Origin: CAIQJJ01 sp964606085
Lineage (GTDB): Bacteria; Chloroflexota; Anaerolineae; Anaerolineales; UBA4823
NCBI GenBank assembly: GCA_964606085.1
Contig: CAZSFD010000009.1
Location: 1 to 64,000 of the forward strand
Direction: 5' to 3'
DNA length: 64,000 nt
The notes under the pieces are model-generated. The model was given only the letters and a program-made list of their open reading frames with translations. It was not told where the DNA came from and did not search any database. Made by a program: the position numbers and the translations under genes. Each line of letters begins with the position of its first letter. Position 1 is the first letter of the stretch. Shown here piece by piece: positions 7,194 through 16,913 of this stretch.

Positions 7194-8139
7194 AGTTGTT
7201 TTTCTCGGCACATCGGCATCGGCCCCATCCATCCATCGCGGACTGTCGGCGCAGGTGGTGATGCACGATGAGCATCGCTTTCTGATAGACTGCGGCGAAG
7301 GCACGCAGCGCCAAATTTTGCAGGCCGGCATCGGCTTCAAGCGCTTGAATCGCATTCTGGTCACGCATGGGCATCTCGACCACATTTTGGGCCTGGCGGG
7401 GCTGCTCTCCACGTTCATGCGTTGGGAGACGATTGACGGCGACCTGGAAATCTACGGCGGACGGGCGGCGCTCGACCGTGTTCACGATTTGCTCTACGGC
7501 GTGGTGTTGCGCGGGGCACGCCCGCCCATGAGCCTGAATTTTTACGAGGTCAAAGAAGGTGTGATCGTAGACGAGGCCAATTTCACCGTCAGCGCCTTCC
7601 CGGTGTGGCATCGCAGTCCCGATTGCTACGGCTACGCCTTCCAGGAAAAGTCGCGCCGGCCCTTCCTGCCCGAAAAGGCTGAGGCGTTGAACATCCCCCC
7701 CGGCCCGTGGCGGCGCGACCTGGTCAATGGGCAGGCCATCACGCTGCCCGATGGCCGCACCATTCAGCCAGATGACGTGTTAGGCCCCGAACGCCCCGGC
7801 ACGCGTCTGATTCACATTGGCGATGTCGGGCGTACAGACGATCTGGTGGCCGTCTGCCAAAATGCCGATGTCCTGGTGATCGAATCCACCTATCTCGATG
7901 AAGAAGCCGATATGGCGCGTCAATTTGCCCACATGACGGCGCGCGGCGCGGCCGAACTGGCCGCCCAGGCGGGCGTGGGGCAGTTGATCCTGACCCACCT
8001 GTCGCGCCGCTACCGTGAGCGCGATATTTTGGCCGAAGCCCGTTCGGTCTTCGCCAACACAGTCGTCGCCCGCGATTTCGATGATTTCCAGGTGCGGCAG
8101 GGAGAATGTGTGAAGGTAGAAAAAGCGGATGCAGCCTGA
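7186..8139 (+). CDS. rnz: ribonuclease Z (tRNA 3' processing endonuclease)
   Basis: This is a 317-residue metallo-beta-lactamase-fold enzyme. RNase Z cuts precursor tRNAs after the discriminator base, which fits a genome in which the tRNA at the window start does not encode CCA. It begins 'FEVVFLGTSASAPS', has 'IDCGEGTQRQ', the zinc motif HGHLDH at about residues 61-66, and late 'ESTYLDEEADMA..FAHMTA' and 'LTHLSRRY' segments. The family's usual GDT motif reads GDV here. The start is a TTG at 7186, the last in-frame candidate that preserves the family N terminus; it overlaps the upstream gene by 8 nt. The methylase frame begins 11 nt before its end. Confidence 0.88.
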   Translation: MFEVVFLGTSASAPSIHRGLSAQVVMHDEHRFLIDCGEGTQRQILQAGIGFKRLNRILVTHGHLDHILGLAGLLSTFMRWETIDGDLEIYGGRAALDRVHDLLYGVVLRGARPPMSLNFYEVKEGVIVDEANFTVSAFPVWHRSPDCYGYAFQEKSRRPFLPEKAEALNIPPGPWRRDLVNGQAITLPDGRTIQPDDVLGPERPGTRLIHIGDVGRTDDLVAVCQNADVLVIESTYLDEEADMARQFAHMTARGAAELAAQAGVGQLILTHLSRRYRERDILAEARSVFANTVVARDFDDFQVRQGECVKVEKADAA

Positions 8140-9272
8140 TGCATGCGCAAACCGCCAGCCAGGTAATTTTGCCTACGAGGCCCCGCTAACCGAGGGCATT
8201 AAATACACTGGTTCCAAACTAAAACTACTACCGCAGATATTGGAACTTGCCCAAGGTGTGGACGCCAAAACGATTTTTGATGGGTTTGCAGGCACTACAC
8301 GGGTTTCGCAGGCATTTGCCAAAAGCGGTTATACGGTAATTTGCAACGATATTGCGGTTTGGTCTGAAATTTTTGGCACCTGCTACCTGCTAAGTAACAA
8401 AGAACCCAAAGAATTTCAGAGCTTGATCGATCATCTGAACACCGTGAAACCCATAGATGGCTGGTTCACCGAAAATTATGGCGGCGTGGCCAATGGCGGT
8501 TGTTCCGTTCAGTCCGATGGGCAAAAGAGGCCCTGGCAAATTCACAATACACGGAAGTTGGATGGCATCCGCCAGGAGATTGAAGCGCTTCATCTCAGCC
8601 CCATTGAAAAGGCCGTTGCCCTCACCAGCCTGATCCTGGCGCTCGACCAGGTGGATAGCACGCTTGGCCATTTCGTGTCATACTTGAAAGACTGGTCGCC
8701 GCGCTCATAACCACCTGGTGTTGAAAGTGCCAGGAACGTTTGTCTCTGCTGAAAAGCATCAGGTGACGCGTAAAGACATTTTCGATCTCGTGCCAGAAAT
8801 TGACGTGGATTTGGCTTATTTCGACCCACCCTATGGCTCGAATAACGAGAAAATGCCTCCTTCGCGTGTGCGTTATGCTTCTTATTATCACCTTTGGACG
8901 AGTATTTGCCTGTTTGATCAACCACCATTGTTTGGCAAAGCACGCCGCCGTCAAGATACATCAGATGTTGTGGCCGCCTCTATCTTTGAAGAATTTAGAA
9001 AGAATCCAGACGGCCGCTTCATTGCCGTAGAAGCCATCGAGAAACTCATTCAAGCCACACACGCGCGTTGGATCATCCTTTCGTATAGTTCCGGTGGCCG
9101 GGCAACTGCCGAAGAACTAAACCAGGCCATTCGCAAGCATGGCAGGTTACTCGACATCATCGAAATTGACTACAAGCAAAATGTGATGGCCGGCATGAAG
9201 TGGACAAATGAGTGGCTGCGTGACAGCGAAGAATCCAACCGAGAATTTTTATTCTTGATTGAGAAAAGTTGA
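8129..9272 (+). pseudogene. D12-class DNA adenine methyltransferase, frameshifted
   Basis: Two adjacent frames together make one N6-adenine methylase. The first (8129-8710) has motif I in 'FDGFAGTTRVSQAF' for AdoMet binding and ends 'SYLKDWSPRS-stop'. The second resumes at about 8703 in the -2/+1 frame with 'HNHLVLKVPG' and carries the catalytic DPPY motif (about 8823-8834) and the C-terminal half to 9272. A single indel at about 8699-8708, in a GC-rich GCGC stretch, would restore one protein of roughly 380 residues. Base composition is visibly more AT-rich than its neighbours, suggesting transfer. No restriction partner is adjacent. It could be a real pseudogene or a sequencing error. Confidence 0.82.
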
Positions 9273-9286
9273 ACAGGAGGTTTCCG

Positions 9287-9973
9287 ATGCAAGACACCAA
9301 CCTGATTGCTTCTGATTTACGCATGTGCCTGATCGAAGGCAAACGCAAGTTCGATTTTCTCAACATCTACCGCGGCGTGCAGTTTATCACCCAGGCCACG
9401 CTGGAGAGCGTTCTCGACGAGCAGGCGGTGTTCAAGGTTGAATCGCCTGCGGGGGTGCTGATCGCCCGCGACCGGACTTCGATTGTGTTGAGCAACGGCC
9501 TGATGGACCCGTTCATGCTGCGGGTGGCGTCATTTGACCTGGCCTCGGGCCGCCTGGAAGTGACTGATATGGCCTATTCTGGCGATACGGTGGGCAACCG
9601 CCACGAACACCGCCTGGAAGTGGAGCCGGCTTTGCCCGTGGAGGTGGAACTGACTTCCGAGATATTGCGCGCCGAATTGATAGATATTTCCCTGAGTGGA
9701 GCCGGGCTGCACCTGCCCATGACGGTTTCAGAAGGCGAATTGCATCATGGCCGCAAGGCCTGGCTCACCCTTCATTTGCCAGAGGTGCCGGTGCGCATCC
9801 AGGGTGAGTTTTTGCGCTTTCGTAAAATCTTCAGTCATTACTGGCTGGCGGTCAAATTTACCGGGCCAAATGGCGGCAAGGGGGCTATTTTGCGCTTTAT
9901 CAACCAATCGTTGGGCGAAATTCGCAGCGAAGTGCAGCAAATGTATACCGCCGCCATTTCGAACCAACTTTAA
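9287..9973 (+). CDS. PilZ-domain protein, probable c-di-GMP receptor
   Basis: This is 228 residues. The N-terminal half is uncharacterised. The C-terminal half has the PilZ signature: an RxxxR element (RHEHR, near residue 110) and D-x-S-x-x-G (DISLSGAG, near residue 140), the residues that bind cyclic di-GMP in this family. The start at 9287 has AGGAGG six bases upstream. No membrane helix is seen, so it is probably cytosolic and couples c-di-GMP level to a partner that is not encoded next to it. Confidence 0.8.
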   Translation: MQDTNLIASDLRMCLIEGKRKFDFLNIYRGVQFITQATLESVLDEQAVFKVESPAGVLIARDRTSIVLSNGLMDPFMLRVASFDLASGRLEVTDMAYSGDTVGNRHEHRLEVEPALPVEVELTSEILRAELIDISLSGAGLHLPMTVSEGELHHGRKAWLTLHLPEVPVRIQGEFLRFRKIFSHYWLAVKFTGPNGGKGAILRFINQSLGEIRSEVQQMYTAAISNQL

Positions 9974-10003
9974 TCGTTTCTGCGAACCAACAAGGAGAGA
10001 ATC

Positions 10004-10744
10004 ATGCAAGCGCTTGGCATTGACATTGGCGGCACGGGCATGAAAGGCGCGCCCGTCAACACCGCAACCGGGGAACTGCTGGCCGAACGATTTCGCCTGC
10101 CCACGCCGAAATCGGGCAAACCGAAGGCGATGGCCGAAGTGGTGGCCGAGATCAGCAAACATTTCGCCTGGCAGGGGCCGGCGGGAGCGGGCTTTCCGGC
10201 GGCAATTCAAAATGGCGTGGCGCTGACCGCCGCCAACATCCACCACAAATGGATCGGCACGGACGTCTCGGCGCTGTTCTCGGAGGCCAGTGGCTGCCCG
10301 GTGCGCGCCCTCAACGACGCCGATGCCGCCGGCCTGGCCGAAATGCGTTTCGGCGCAGGGCGCGACTGCCGTGGTGTGGTGCTGGTTGTGACCATCGGCA
10401 CCGGCCTGGGGACAGCCGTCTTCACCGATGGCGTGTTGCTGCCCAACACCGAACTCGGCCACATCGAAATTGACGGCATGGACGCCGAATACAACGCCTC
10501 AGATGCGGCGCGCAAGCGTGAGAAAATGTCGTGGGATGCGTGGGGGAAGGTCTTCGACCGCTACCTGTGTACGCTCGAACGCCTGCTGTGGCCAGAGCTG
10601 ATTATCCTTGGCGGCGGCGGGGTGAAGAAGTTTGCCGTGTTTGCCCCCATGCTGCGGGTGCGCGCCAAAGTCGTCCCGGCGCAATTTCTCAACGAAGCGG
10701 GCATCGTCGGGGCGGCGCTGGCAGCGGTAGACGGGGGCAGGTAG
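10004..10744 (+). CDS. ppgK: polyphosphate glucokinase (ROK family)
   Basis: This is a 246-residue cytosolic kinase that phosphorylates glucose using polyphosphate or ATP. It starts with the phosphate-binding 'GIDIGGTGMKGA', has the glucose-binding 'NDADAAGLAE' and 'TIGTGLGTAVF', and the subfamily-specific segment 'ELGHIEIDG..AE..ASDAARKREKMSW', which separates polyphosphate glucokinases from ordinary ROK kinases and lacks their zinc cysteines. Length matches the family. AGGAG lies upstream of the ATG. A bidirectional terminator follows, shared with the convergent surface-protein gene. Confidence 0.93.
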   Translation: MQALGIDIGGTGMKGAPVNTATGELLAERFRLPTPKSGKPKAMAEVVAEISKHFAWQGPAGAGFPAAIQNGVALTAANIHHKWIGTDVSALFSEASGCPVRALNDADAAGLAEMRFGAGRDCRGVVLVVTIGTGLGTAVFTDGVLLPNTELGHIEIDGMDAEYNASDAARKREKMSWDAWGKVFDRYLCTLERLLWPELIILGGGGVKKFAVFAPMLRVRAKVVPAQFLNEAGIVGAALAAVDGGR

Positions 10745-10762
10745 CAGCCAGGCCAGTTGAAC

Positions 10763-10799
10763 AAAAAAACGGTGGCAGCCAATGTGCCACCGTTTTTTT
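10763..10799. terminator. bidirectional terminator
   Basis: The AAAAAAACGGTGGCA arm pairs with TGTGCCACCGTTTTTTT around a GCCAA loop. A and T runs on opposite sides let it serve ppgK on plus and the convergent surface-protein gene on minus. Confidence 0.9.
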
Positions 10800-10815
10800 G
10801 TTCATTGGTAATGGC

Positions 10816-13800
10816 CTACCGGATGATCAGCGGCAGATAGACGCGGTAGGGGTCGAATTGCACGGTGAAACCGCCTACTTCCACGCCATCAAACCGCACC
10901 GAGACCTGAATTTGCTGCACATCGCCAAAGACCTGATCCGATGCGGCGGACAGGGCGCTCGGCTTTTGCAGGCCGATCAGGATCATCTCCAGATTGATGG
11001 TGGTGTTGGGGTCAATTGCATCGGGGGCCGGGTCGCCGCCAGGGGTGAGGAAGCGGATGTCCCAATTGGGGTCGAGGCCATAGATAGTCGGCACGAGTTC
11101 AACCGTGTGACTGACCAGATCGGTGTTGCCGATGATGAAGGGGATGGGGAAATCTATCAGACTGAGCGGCGGGCGGCGGCGGATATCCACATTGCGCTGG
11201 CTGTGCATGTCGCGGTAGCCGGGCTGTTCCAGCGTGACCAGGATGCAGCGATGCAATGTGCCGCTGGCCGCGGGCGTCCAGTTGATGCAATACTTATTGA
11301 AACTGTGCGGCGGCAGCGTGAAGACCTGCGTGCCAACCGGCGTGAAGCCAACCCCAGCGCCGAAATCAGCCACCTGCACCGTCAGCGTGATCGTCTTTGG
11401 CACACCCAATGGGTTTTGCAACGCGACACAGATCTGCCCCGGCACACCGGCCACCGGCACTTCGGGGATGAAGCTGATTTCGCGTTCTTCCCACGGTGGC
11501 ACAACATTCGACGGCAGATGCACGGGCGGCACATCCAGCTTGCGGATGCCGCCGATCAACTGGTCGCCGATCCAGCCCTCCACGTCAATATGGCAGCCGC
11601 TGCCCAGCGTGACCGGGTTGGGCGGGGTGACGGTGAGGGTGGCGGGGCGCGTCTCGCCGGGGGCCATGCCGGTCAGCACGCCACCCGCCGGGCTGCTGAT
11701 CACGGCGCTCCAGCCGGGGCAGTTGTTGAAGACCACCAGGTTCACGTCGGCGGTGGCAGCGGTCGGGTTGCCCACGATGAAGGTGAGGTCATCGGGTACG
11801 CCGGGTTGCAGGTTTTCGGTCACATCCAGGTTGCGTTGGGTGACGAGTGGTTCGTTCAAACCCGGCCCGGTGATGACAATCTGAATGCAGTAATGCCCCG
11901 ATTCCGCGGGGGTGAAGGTGGCCTCGGCAATGGCCGAACCGCCGGCGGGAATGGTGACGACATCGCTATCAAAGGTGTTGAAGGGGATGCCGATGCCGAA
12001 TCGATCGGGGCTGGTCTGGAAGGCCACGTTGACGGTTTGCGCCGTGGCCGAGGCGTTGTGCAAACGCACCTGAATGGTGCTGGGGTGGCCGATGAAGAGC
12101 GGATAAGGGTCAATGCTGATCTCATCTTCCGCGTACATCGGCCCAGTGTTGGGCAAGATGATGGGCGGGCATTCGAGCGGGTGAATGACATCAGCGCTGA
12201 ACACCACCGCCGAGCCAGCGTAGAGCGCCGCGCGGTTGACGATGATGCCAGGGTCATAGCAAGCATTATCGGTTACACGCACTTTGAAGGTTTCGACCTG
12301 GGCGCCGCTGGCAGAGAAAACCGTCCAGGCCAGCGCGCCATCGCCACCGGGAGAAATGCCGCCACTGGCGCTGCCGGGAACAAAGGTGCTGCCGGGGGGA
12401 ATGGTATCGGTCAGGCGGGCTTCCTTGGGGTTCTGGCATTCGAGGTTATTGGAAAGGGTGTAGGTGATGGTGTATTCGATGATGTCACCGGGAGCAACCG
12501 GCGTACCGGCGGGCGGGTTGGCGGTCTTGACCACCTCGACGCACACATCCGGCGGCGGGGGTAGTTCGGGGGCGCACTGGAAGTAACGCATGTAGGCCAC
12601 GGCGTTGAGGAAGAGCGCCTGGCCGTCGGCGGTCATCGTGTATGGGTTACCGCTGAAGCCCCACAGCAGGTTACAGGTTTGCTGGATCAGGTTGGCGTGG
12701 TTGGTATCGGGCGTTTCGAGGCCAATCGTCCACACATCGGCAGGCACGCCGCCGCCCAGGAAAATGGCAACGGTATTGACCGGATTGAGGTAGGCCGTTA
12801 CCGGATCGGCAGCGATACCGGTGAAGTAGGGGGCCGGGGCGGTGGGCGATTTTGCCAGGTCGTCATCGGGGCCGTGCCAGCCATTGGGCCAGCCAATGAA
12901 CAGCGGCCACTGCCCAAAAAAGGCGTAGCCGCCCTCGCCAATGCCGATGATCGGCTTATCGGGCGAGGGGGCGCGAATTTGCGCCACCTGGTCGGCGGTC
13001 AGGCCAGGCAGCCCCCACTGGCTCAGGTCGCCGCTATCATCGGCAATGAGGATCAGGTCGAAAGCGTTGAAATCGGTGCTGAGCACGCTGGAAAGCGGCA
13101 CCAACGAGACGGTGTAGCCCGCCCCGGTGAGCAGGTTGTAGAAGCTGGTGGCATCGGGCGTGCTGCCACGGAAAACGTAGGCAATGCGCCCCCCCAAACC
13201 TTGTGAAACGCAATCCAGGCCAGCGAGATAGGCCAGCTGCCAGGTGCGCGGCTGATCGAACCACTGGTTGCTCGGCCAGCCGTAATCGTCGCCGGTGGCC
13301 GCAAACCAGTGGTGGTAAACGGCCAGGCCAAACAACCGGTCACACGTGCCAAACTTGAAGCGCCCGGCAGATACGCTATATTCCACCGTATCCCCGGCGG
13401 CGCTGGCCGTGGCGGCGCCATCCCAAAAGGCATCCACGCTGGCATCCAGCACATAGCCGTTGGCAACGCCCGTACCGTGCAGGCTGCTGCGCGCCGTGCC
13501 AGGGATTTTGACGCGCAGCGAATAATCATCGGCTTTGGCAAAATCGTAGCTGCTGCCATCGCCCTGCGGGTCGAGGTAGAGCGAGCCGAAACGGTCACTG
13601 AAACTGCCCGGCGACGCCTGCATACACACGTACAGTTGGTCGCCATCGTGCATGAGGTAGACCGTGGCCGATTTGCCATCCCCATCGAGGAAGGTGGTCG
13701 TGACAGCGCTGCCATATTCTTCGCACACGCCATCTATGGCCGGGTTGGCGTTGGGAGCGAACGGAATTGCCAGCGTGCCGCTCGCCAGGGTGGGCTGGCT

Positions 13801-13920
13801 GTCACGCTCCGCCGCTGCGCCTGGCGGAGCAGCCGTGCCGGGCGAACTCTCGGCCATGCTGACCGCCAGGACAATCACCGCCAAAATGGAAAAGATCGTC
13901 ATCACTCGCTTGCTAAGCAT
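10816..13920 (-). CDS. large secreted surface protein with CBM9-like, DUF11 and Ig-like domains
   Basis: This is 1034 residues. An N-terminal signal peptide (about 1-30) is followed by a CBM9/DOMON-like domain (about 45-235; 'AIDGVCEEYG', 'VYLMHDGDQLYVCM'). Next is a Rossmann/amidotransferase-like region (about 245-445; 'GRIAYVFRG', 'DLILIADDSGD'), then a DUF11 repeat (about 455-580) and a run of immunoglobulin-like repeats to about 1000. The C terminus is VYLPLIIR, similar in kind to the VFLPLNLK tail of the protein at 57078-59993. AGGAGG precedes the ATG at 13920. The architecture suggests a cell-surface adhesin or carbohydrate-binding protein; no catalytic residues were identified. Confidence 0.8.
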   Translation of the reverse strand: MLSKRVMTIFSILAVIVLAVSMAESSPGTAAPPGAAAERDSQPTLASGTLAIPFAPNANPAIDGVCEEYGSAVTTTFLDGDGKSATVYLMHDGDQLYVCMQASPGSFSDRFGSLYLDPQGDGSSYDFAKADDYSLRVKIPGTARSSLHGTGVANGYVLDASVDAFWDGAATASAAGDTVEYSVSAGRFKFGTCDRLFGLAVYHHWFAATGDDYGWPSNQWFDQPRTWQLAYLAGLDCVSQGLGGRIAYVFRGSTPDATSFYNLLTGAGYTVSLVPLSSVLSTDFNAFDLILIADDSGDLSQWGLPGLTADQVAQIRAPSPDKPIIGIGEGGYAFFGQWPLFIGWPNGWHGPDDDLAKSPTAPAPYFTGIAADPVTAYLNPVNTVAIFLGGGVPADVWTIGLETPDTNHANLIQQTCNLLWGFSGNPYTMTADGQALFLNAVAYMRYFQCAPELPPPPDVCVEVVKTANPPAGTPVAPGDIIEYTITYTLSNNLECQNPKEARLTDTIPPGSTFVPGSASGGISPGGDGALAWTVFSASGAQVETFKVRVTDNACYDPGIIVNRAALYAGSAVVFSADVIHPLECPPIILPNTGPMYAEDEISIDPYPLFIGHPSTIQVRLHNASATAQTVNVAFQTSPDRFGIGIPFNTFDSDVVTIPAGGSAIAEATFTPAESGHYCIQIVITGPGLNEPLVTQRNLDVTENLQPGVPDDLTFIVGNPTAATADVNLVVFNNCPGWSAVISSPAGGVLTGMAPGETRPATLTVTPPNPVTLGSGCHIDVEGWIGDQLIGGIRKLDVPPVHLPSNVVPPWEEREISFIPEVPVAGVPGQICVALQNPLGVPKTITLTVQVADFGAGVGFTPVGTQVFTLPPHSFNKYCINWTPAASGTLHRCILVTLEQPGYRDMHSQRNVDIRRRPPLSLIDFPIPFIIGNTDLVSHTVELVPTIYGLDPNWDIRFLTPGGDPAPDAIDPNTTINLEMILIGLQKPSALSAASDQVFGDVQQIQVSVRFDGVEVGGFTVQFDPYRVYLPLIIR

Positions 13921-14000
13921 AAAAGCCTCCTGTTGAACAATCGGATACGGGCCTGGTTATCCTGTTCAGGCACAAACCACACTTAGTTTATCCAAATTGT

Positions 14001-14041
14001 CATTAAATAACAACAGGCCATTTGGACTATCCAGGGCCTGT
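14001..14041 (-). terminator. possible terminator after the luxEC-associated operon
   Basis: On the minus strand, ACAGGCC...GGCCTGT (14041-14035 with 14019-14013) forms a 7-bp stem followed by a weakly T-rich TGTTATTTAAT. It lies 20 nt after the stop of the solute-binding-like gene. Confidence 0.45.
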
Positions 14042-14061
14042 CGTTTCAGGAGAGGGGCTGG

Positions 14062-15240
14062 TCAGGATTGCGTTTGCAGGGTCAGGTTGGTACGCCGTTG
14101 CAGTTCAGCCAGATTCTTTGTGACCACCGGTTCTGGCACGCTATCCACGGCCAGCGATAATTCTTCTGCGATTTGGCGCAGGGCTGCTACCAAACGTTCT
14201 TCCACCCAGCCCCACAGCGGCAGCGGCTTGAACGAGCGCCCCTGTTGCAAACGCGCCGCCAGTGAGCGGTAGCGCGCATCGTTGGAAAAGGCCGGCGATG
14301 CCAGGGCATCGAGGCGGGAGGGCAGATAGCCGGCGTTTTTGAAGTAACTGCTTTGGAAAGATACGCTGGTGAGGAAGCGGATCAATTCCAGCCCGGCAGG
14401 CGCGTTGGCGCTCTGATGCCACAAGATCAGGTTGGTGCCGCCGATGAAGGGGACGCCGGGCGGGAAGGTAAAATCCGTGTTCTCGCGTATGTGTGGCGGG
14501 GTGTTGGGTTCGTGCAGCAGCCAGGGGCCGCTGATGGTCACGGCGGCGCGGCCCTGCCAGTACAGCGTATCCGATTGACTCGCTTCCAGGTTAGTGGTTT
14601 CAGCAGTCAAAAATTGATACAGTTCGAAATGCTGGCACATGCCGGCCAGCGCCTGCGGCTGGGCAAACAGGGCCGTTTTACCATCGGCGCGGATGAAATC
14701 GCCGCCATTGCCCCACACCCAGGGAGCGGCGTTGTGCAAAATCATGCGGGTACGGCGGGTGGGTAAGGCCAGCGGGTTGGCAATGCCGGCCTCTTTCAGC
14801 GCCTGCAAGGTGTTTTTCAGCGCGGCGTGGCTGCTGAAGGCCGTCTCGGCCTCTACCCCGGCCTTCGCCAGCAGGTCGCGGCGGTAGTAGATGAACCGCG
14901 TATCCAGCGTCCACGGAATAGACCAGACCTGGAAATCGAGCGGGCTGGTGCAGTTATCCCATGAGGCAGGCAAAAACGGCTGCGAGCCTTCGATGCTGGC
15001 GATGTCCTCTCGGCTAAACGCGTGCAGCACATCCATCGCCCGCAAATCGGCAATCCACGAACTGCCCACTTCCGAAACATCCATCGGGTTGCGGTAAATG
15101 GCCTCACGGATGATCTCCGCCCAGGCCGTTTCCCAGGTCAGTTTGCGCGCGTTCACCGCGTGGCGGCTCTGTTCCTCGAACAACGGCAAAATTTGTTCGG
15201 GAACCAGCGATGAGACCAGGCTAAATTCGATATGGGCCAT
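14062..15240 (-). CDS. extracellular solute-binding-like protein without signal peptide
   Basis: This is 392 residues resembling family 1 sugar-binding proteins of ABC importers: 'IEFSLVSSLVPEQILPLFEEQ' in shortened form at the start, 'WSIPWTLDTRFIYYRRDLLAKAG' in the middle, and the hinge-like 'GPWLLHEPN' and 'IRFLTSVSFQSSYF' later. There is no signal peptide or lipobox: the protein begins directly with the first beta strand, so it should remain in the cytosol, which is unusual for this fold. No permease or ATPase lies nearby. It starts 3 nt after the luxC stop and is certainly co-translated with it, suggesting a link to the acyl-reductase pair. A sensory or regulatory binding role is possible. 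Confidence 0.7.
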   Translation of the reverse strand: MAHIEFSLVSSLVPEQILPLFEEQSRHAVNARKLTWETAWAEIIREAIYRNPMDVSEVGSSWIADLRAMDVLHAFSREDIASIEGSQPFLPASWDNCTSPLDFQVWSIPWTLDTRFIYYRRDLLAKAGVEAETAFSSHAALKNTLQALKEAGIANPLALPTRRTRMILHNAAPWVWGNGGDFIRADGKTALFAQPQALAGMCQHFELYQFLTAETTNLEASQSDTLYWQGRAAVTISGPWLLHEPNTPPHIRENTDFTFPPGVPFIGGTNLILWHQSANAPAGLELIRFLTSVSFQSSYFKNAGYLPSRLDALASPAFSNDARYRSLAARLQQGRSFKPLPLWGWVEERLVAALRQIAEELSLAVDSVPEPVVTKNLAELQRRTNLTLQTQS

Positions 15241-15243
15241 ATC

Positions 15244-16899
15244 CTACTCCGAGGCTGAGGCGCCGCCCAAGCTGCGATTACGCGCTTCGACACCACGCAG
15301 GGCTTTTTCGATTTCGTGAAAAGAGATTGTCGTCCATTGGCCGGTTTGTGGGGCGATCAGGTCGGTGGGGGCCAGGTAGCCATCCCACGATTCGTAGTCG
15401 AGGCGCATATTCCAGATGTCACCGACCGGCACAATCCGGTTGACCCCCGCCTGCCCGAGGATTTCAGCCACAGGCAACAGGCGTTTGCCAGGCAGCGCCA
15501 CGCCGCACGATTGCAGCAGCGGGCGGCGCGCACCGCTGCCAATCAGACGCGGCAGGTCACTTTCCAGCCGGTCGAGGCGGCGGATGATCACCGAGCGGTT
15601 GAGGGCGTTGTGAATGGCAAAATGCTGCGGGGCGTCGTCGTAAATGATCACAAAAGGAGACTGTTCGATTTCGCGCAAGGAGGTGAGAATGCGAAAGCCG
15701 GGCTTGTTTTCGTACCACTGGTACATCTCCCGCAGGCGTGATTGCGGTTCGCTGCCCTTGGGCAATTGACTTAATATCTGCTGCATGGCCGCCCGGTAGC
15801 GTTCGATGAAATCGTGCGCCTGGGCTGGCGTACCTTCGATGAAAATCTGCTGCGCCGAAAGGCAGCCCTGCGTGTTGAACATGCTGTTATCGAAGGCGGT
15901 GTTGTAGGCGACAGTCTCCATCCATTCGGGCGTGAGGAACTGATTCGCCACCACATCGAAGCTGACCTTGTGCCAGTGACCGCTGACGCGGCGCTTGAAG
16001 TCACGCAGGCTGCGCGAGCGCAAGCGCTGTACCATGCGGCTGATGGCGCGTTCCGAGTCGATCCCACCAGTGGCCTGCAAATGATCGCCCTGGTGGATCA
16101 ACTCAGTGAGGGCATAAAACGCCTCGCCGGGGAATGTCACCAGGGCGATCAGGTCGGAAAGGGGAAACAGGCTTTGCTGGCCTTCCAGTTCGGCCATCAT
16201 CTCCAAAAAACGTGGGCCAAAAAACGGCTCGGCGCTGGCGTTCTTTTCCAGGTTGGCCGCTCCCACCATGGCACCCAACAAGACCTGCATCAACGAAATG
16301 CCCGGCACATTGCCGGCCGCCACGTGCGAAATGAGCGTGGGCATCCCCATCCAGGGCAGCGGCAAGATGGGCGCTTCGGCATAACCCGGCAGCATCGCCA
16401 GAAAATTTTTGAGCGAAAGCGCCCCCCCATAATAGCGGGCGTATCCGTGAGCGGTGCGTACAAAGCGTTGGGCGGCCTGGTTGGGGGGCAAAGTGACTTC
16501 GATACTGTCGGCCTGTGTATAGGCCAGCAAGTCCACGAACGATTGCAGCAGCACGTCCACCATCTGCGGCGAGAACCCGCTGATGTGGGCGGCGATGGCG
16601 CACGTTTCACGGCGCAGCGGCATCGCTGGCTGGCGTAACGCTTCTGCCAATGAAGCCAACACCGCAAAGCGTGCGGCGGCGGCCTGGCGATCGCGCAGGT
16701 CTACGTTCTCCAGCAATTCGGCGCGACGCTGGCGCAAGGCACGCGCCATGCAATCGAGGCTTTCTGGCGTCACTTGCAGGCTTTCGATAACCAGTTCGTC
16801 GCCAAAGGGATGGTGCGTAACCAGGCGGAACTGGTTTGCCCGTTCGAGCGCGTTGCGCACATAGGCAGGGAGGAAGTAATCGCGGATATGGGCGGGCAT
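15244..16899 (-). CDS. LuxC-type acyl-CoA/acyl-protein reductase
   Basis: This is 551 residues of the LuxC family, NADPH-dependent aldehyde dehydrogenase-like enzymes that reduce an activated fatty acyl group to the aldehyde. Visible are 'HVAAGNVPGISLMQVLLGAMVGAAN' (nucleotide-binding region, given here in part) and the nucleophilic cysteine in 'NTQGCLSAQQ' near residue 346. The start at 16899 (MPAHIRDYF) lies 14 nt after the luxE stop; the frame is open further upstream but only by overlapping luxE. There is no luxA, luxB or luxD, so this is not a bioluminescence operon. The acyl substrate is unknown. Confidence 0.85.
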   Translation of the reverse strand: MPAHIRDYFLPAYVRNALERANQFRLVTHHPFGDELVIESLQVTPESLDCMARALRQRRAELLENVDLRDRQAAAARFAVLASLAEALRQPAMPLRRETCAIAAHISGFSPQMVDVLLQSFVDLLAYTQADSIEVTLPPNQAAQRFVRTAHGYARYYGGALSLKNFLAMLPGYAEAPILPLPWMGMPTLISHVAAGNVPGISLMQVLLGAMVGAANLEKNASAEPFFGPRFLEMMAELEGQQSLFPLSDLIALVTFPGEAFYALTELIHQGDHLQATGGIDSERAISRMVQRLRSRSLRDFKRRVSGHWHKVSFDVVANQFLTPEWMETVAYNTAFDNSMFNTQGCLSAQQIFIEGTPAQAHDFIERYRAAMQQILSQLPKGSEPQSRLREMYQWYENKPGFRILTSLREIEQSPFVIIYDDAPQHFAIHNALNRSVIIRRLDRLESDLPRLIGSGARRPLLQSCGVALPGKRLLPVAEILGQAGVNRIVPVGDIWNMRLDYESWDGYLAPTDLIAPQTGQWTTISFHEIEKALRGVEARNRSLGGASASE

Positions 16900-16913
16900 A
16901 CGTGTGGCTGCCG

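Noticed and set aside
10531..12564. Long plus-strand open frame (677 codons) opposite the large surface protein gene
   Set aside because: Composition is rich in Arg, Gly and Gln without any domain, and it lies fully antisense to a gene with signal peptide, SD site and recognisable domains. GC-rich codon bias leaves the opposite strand open.
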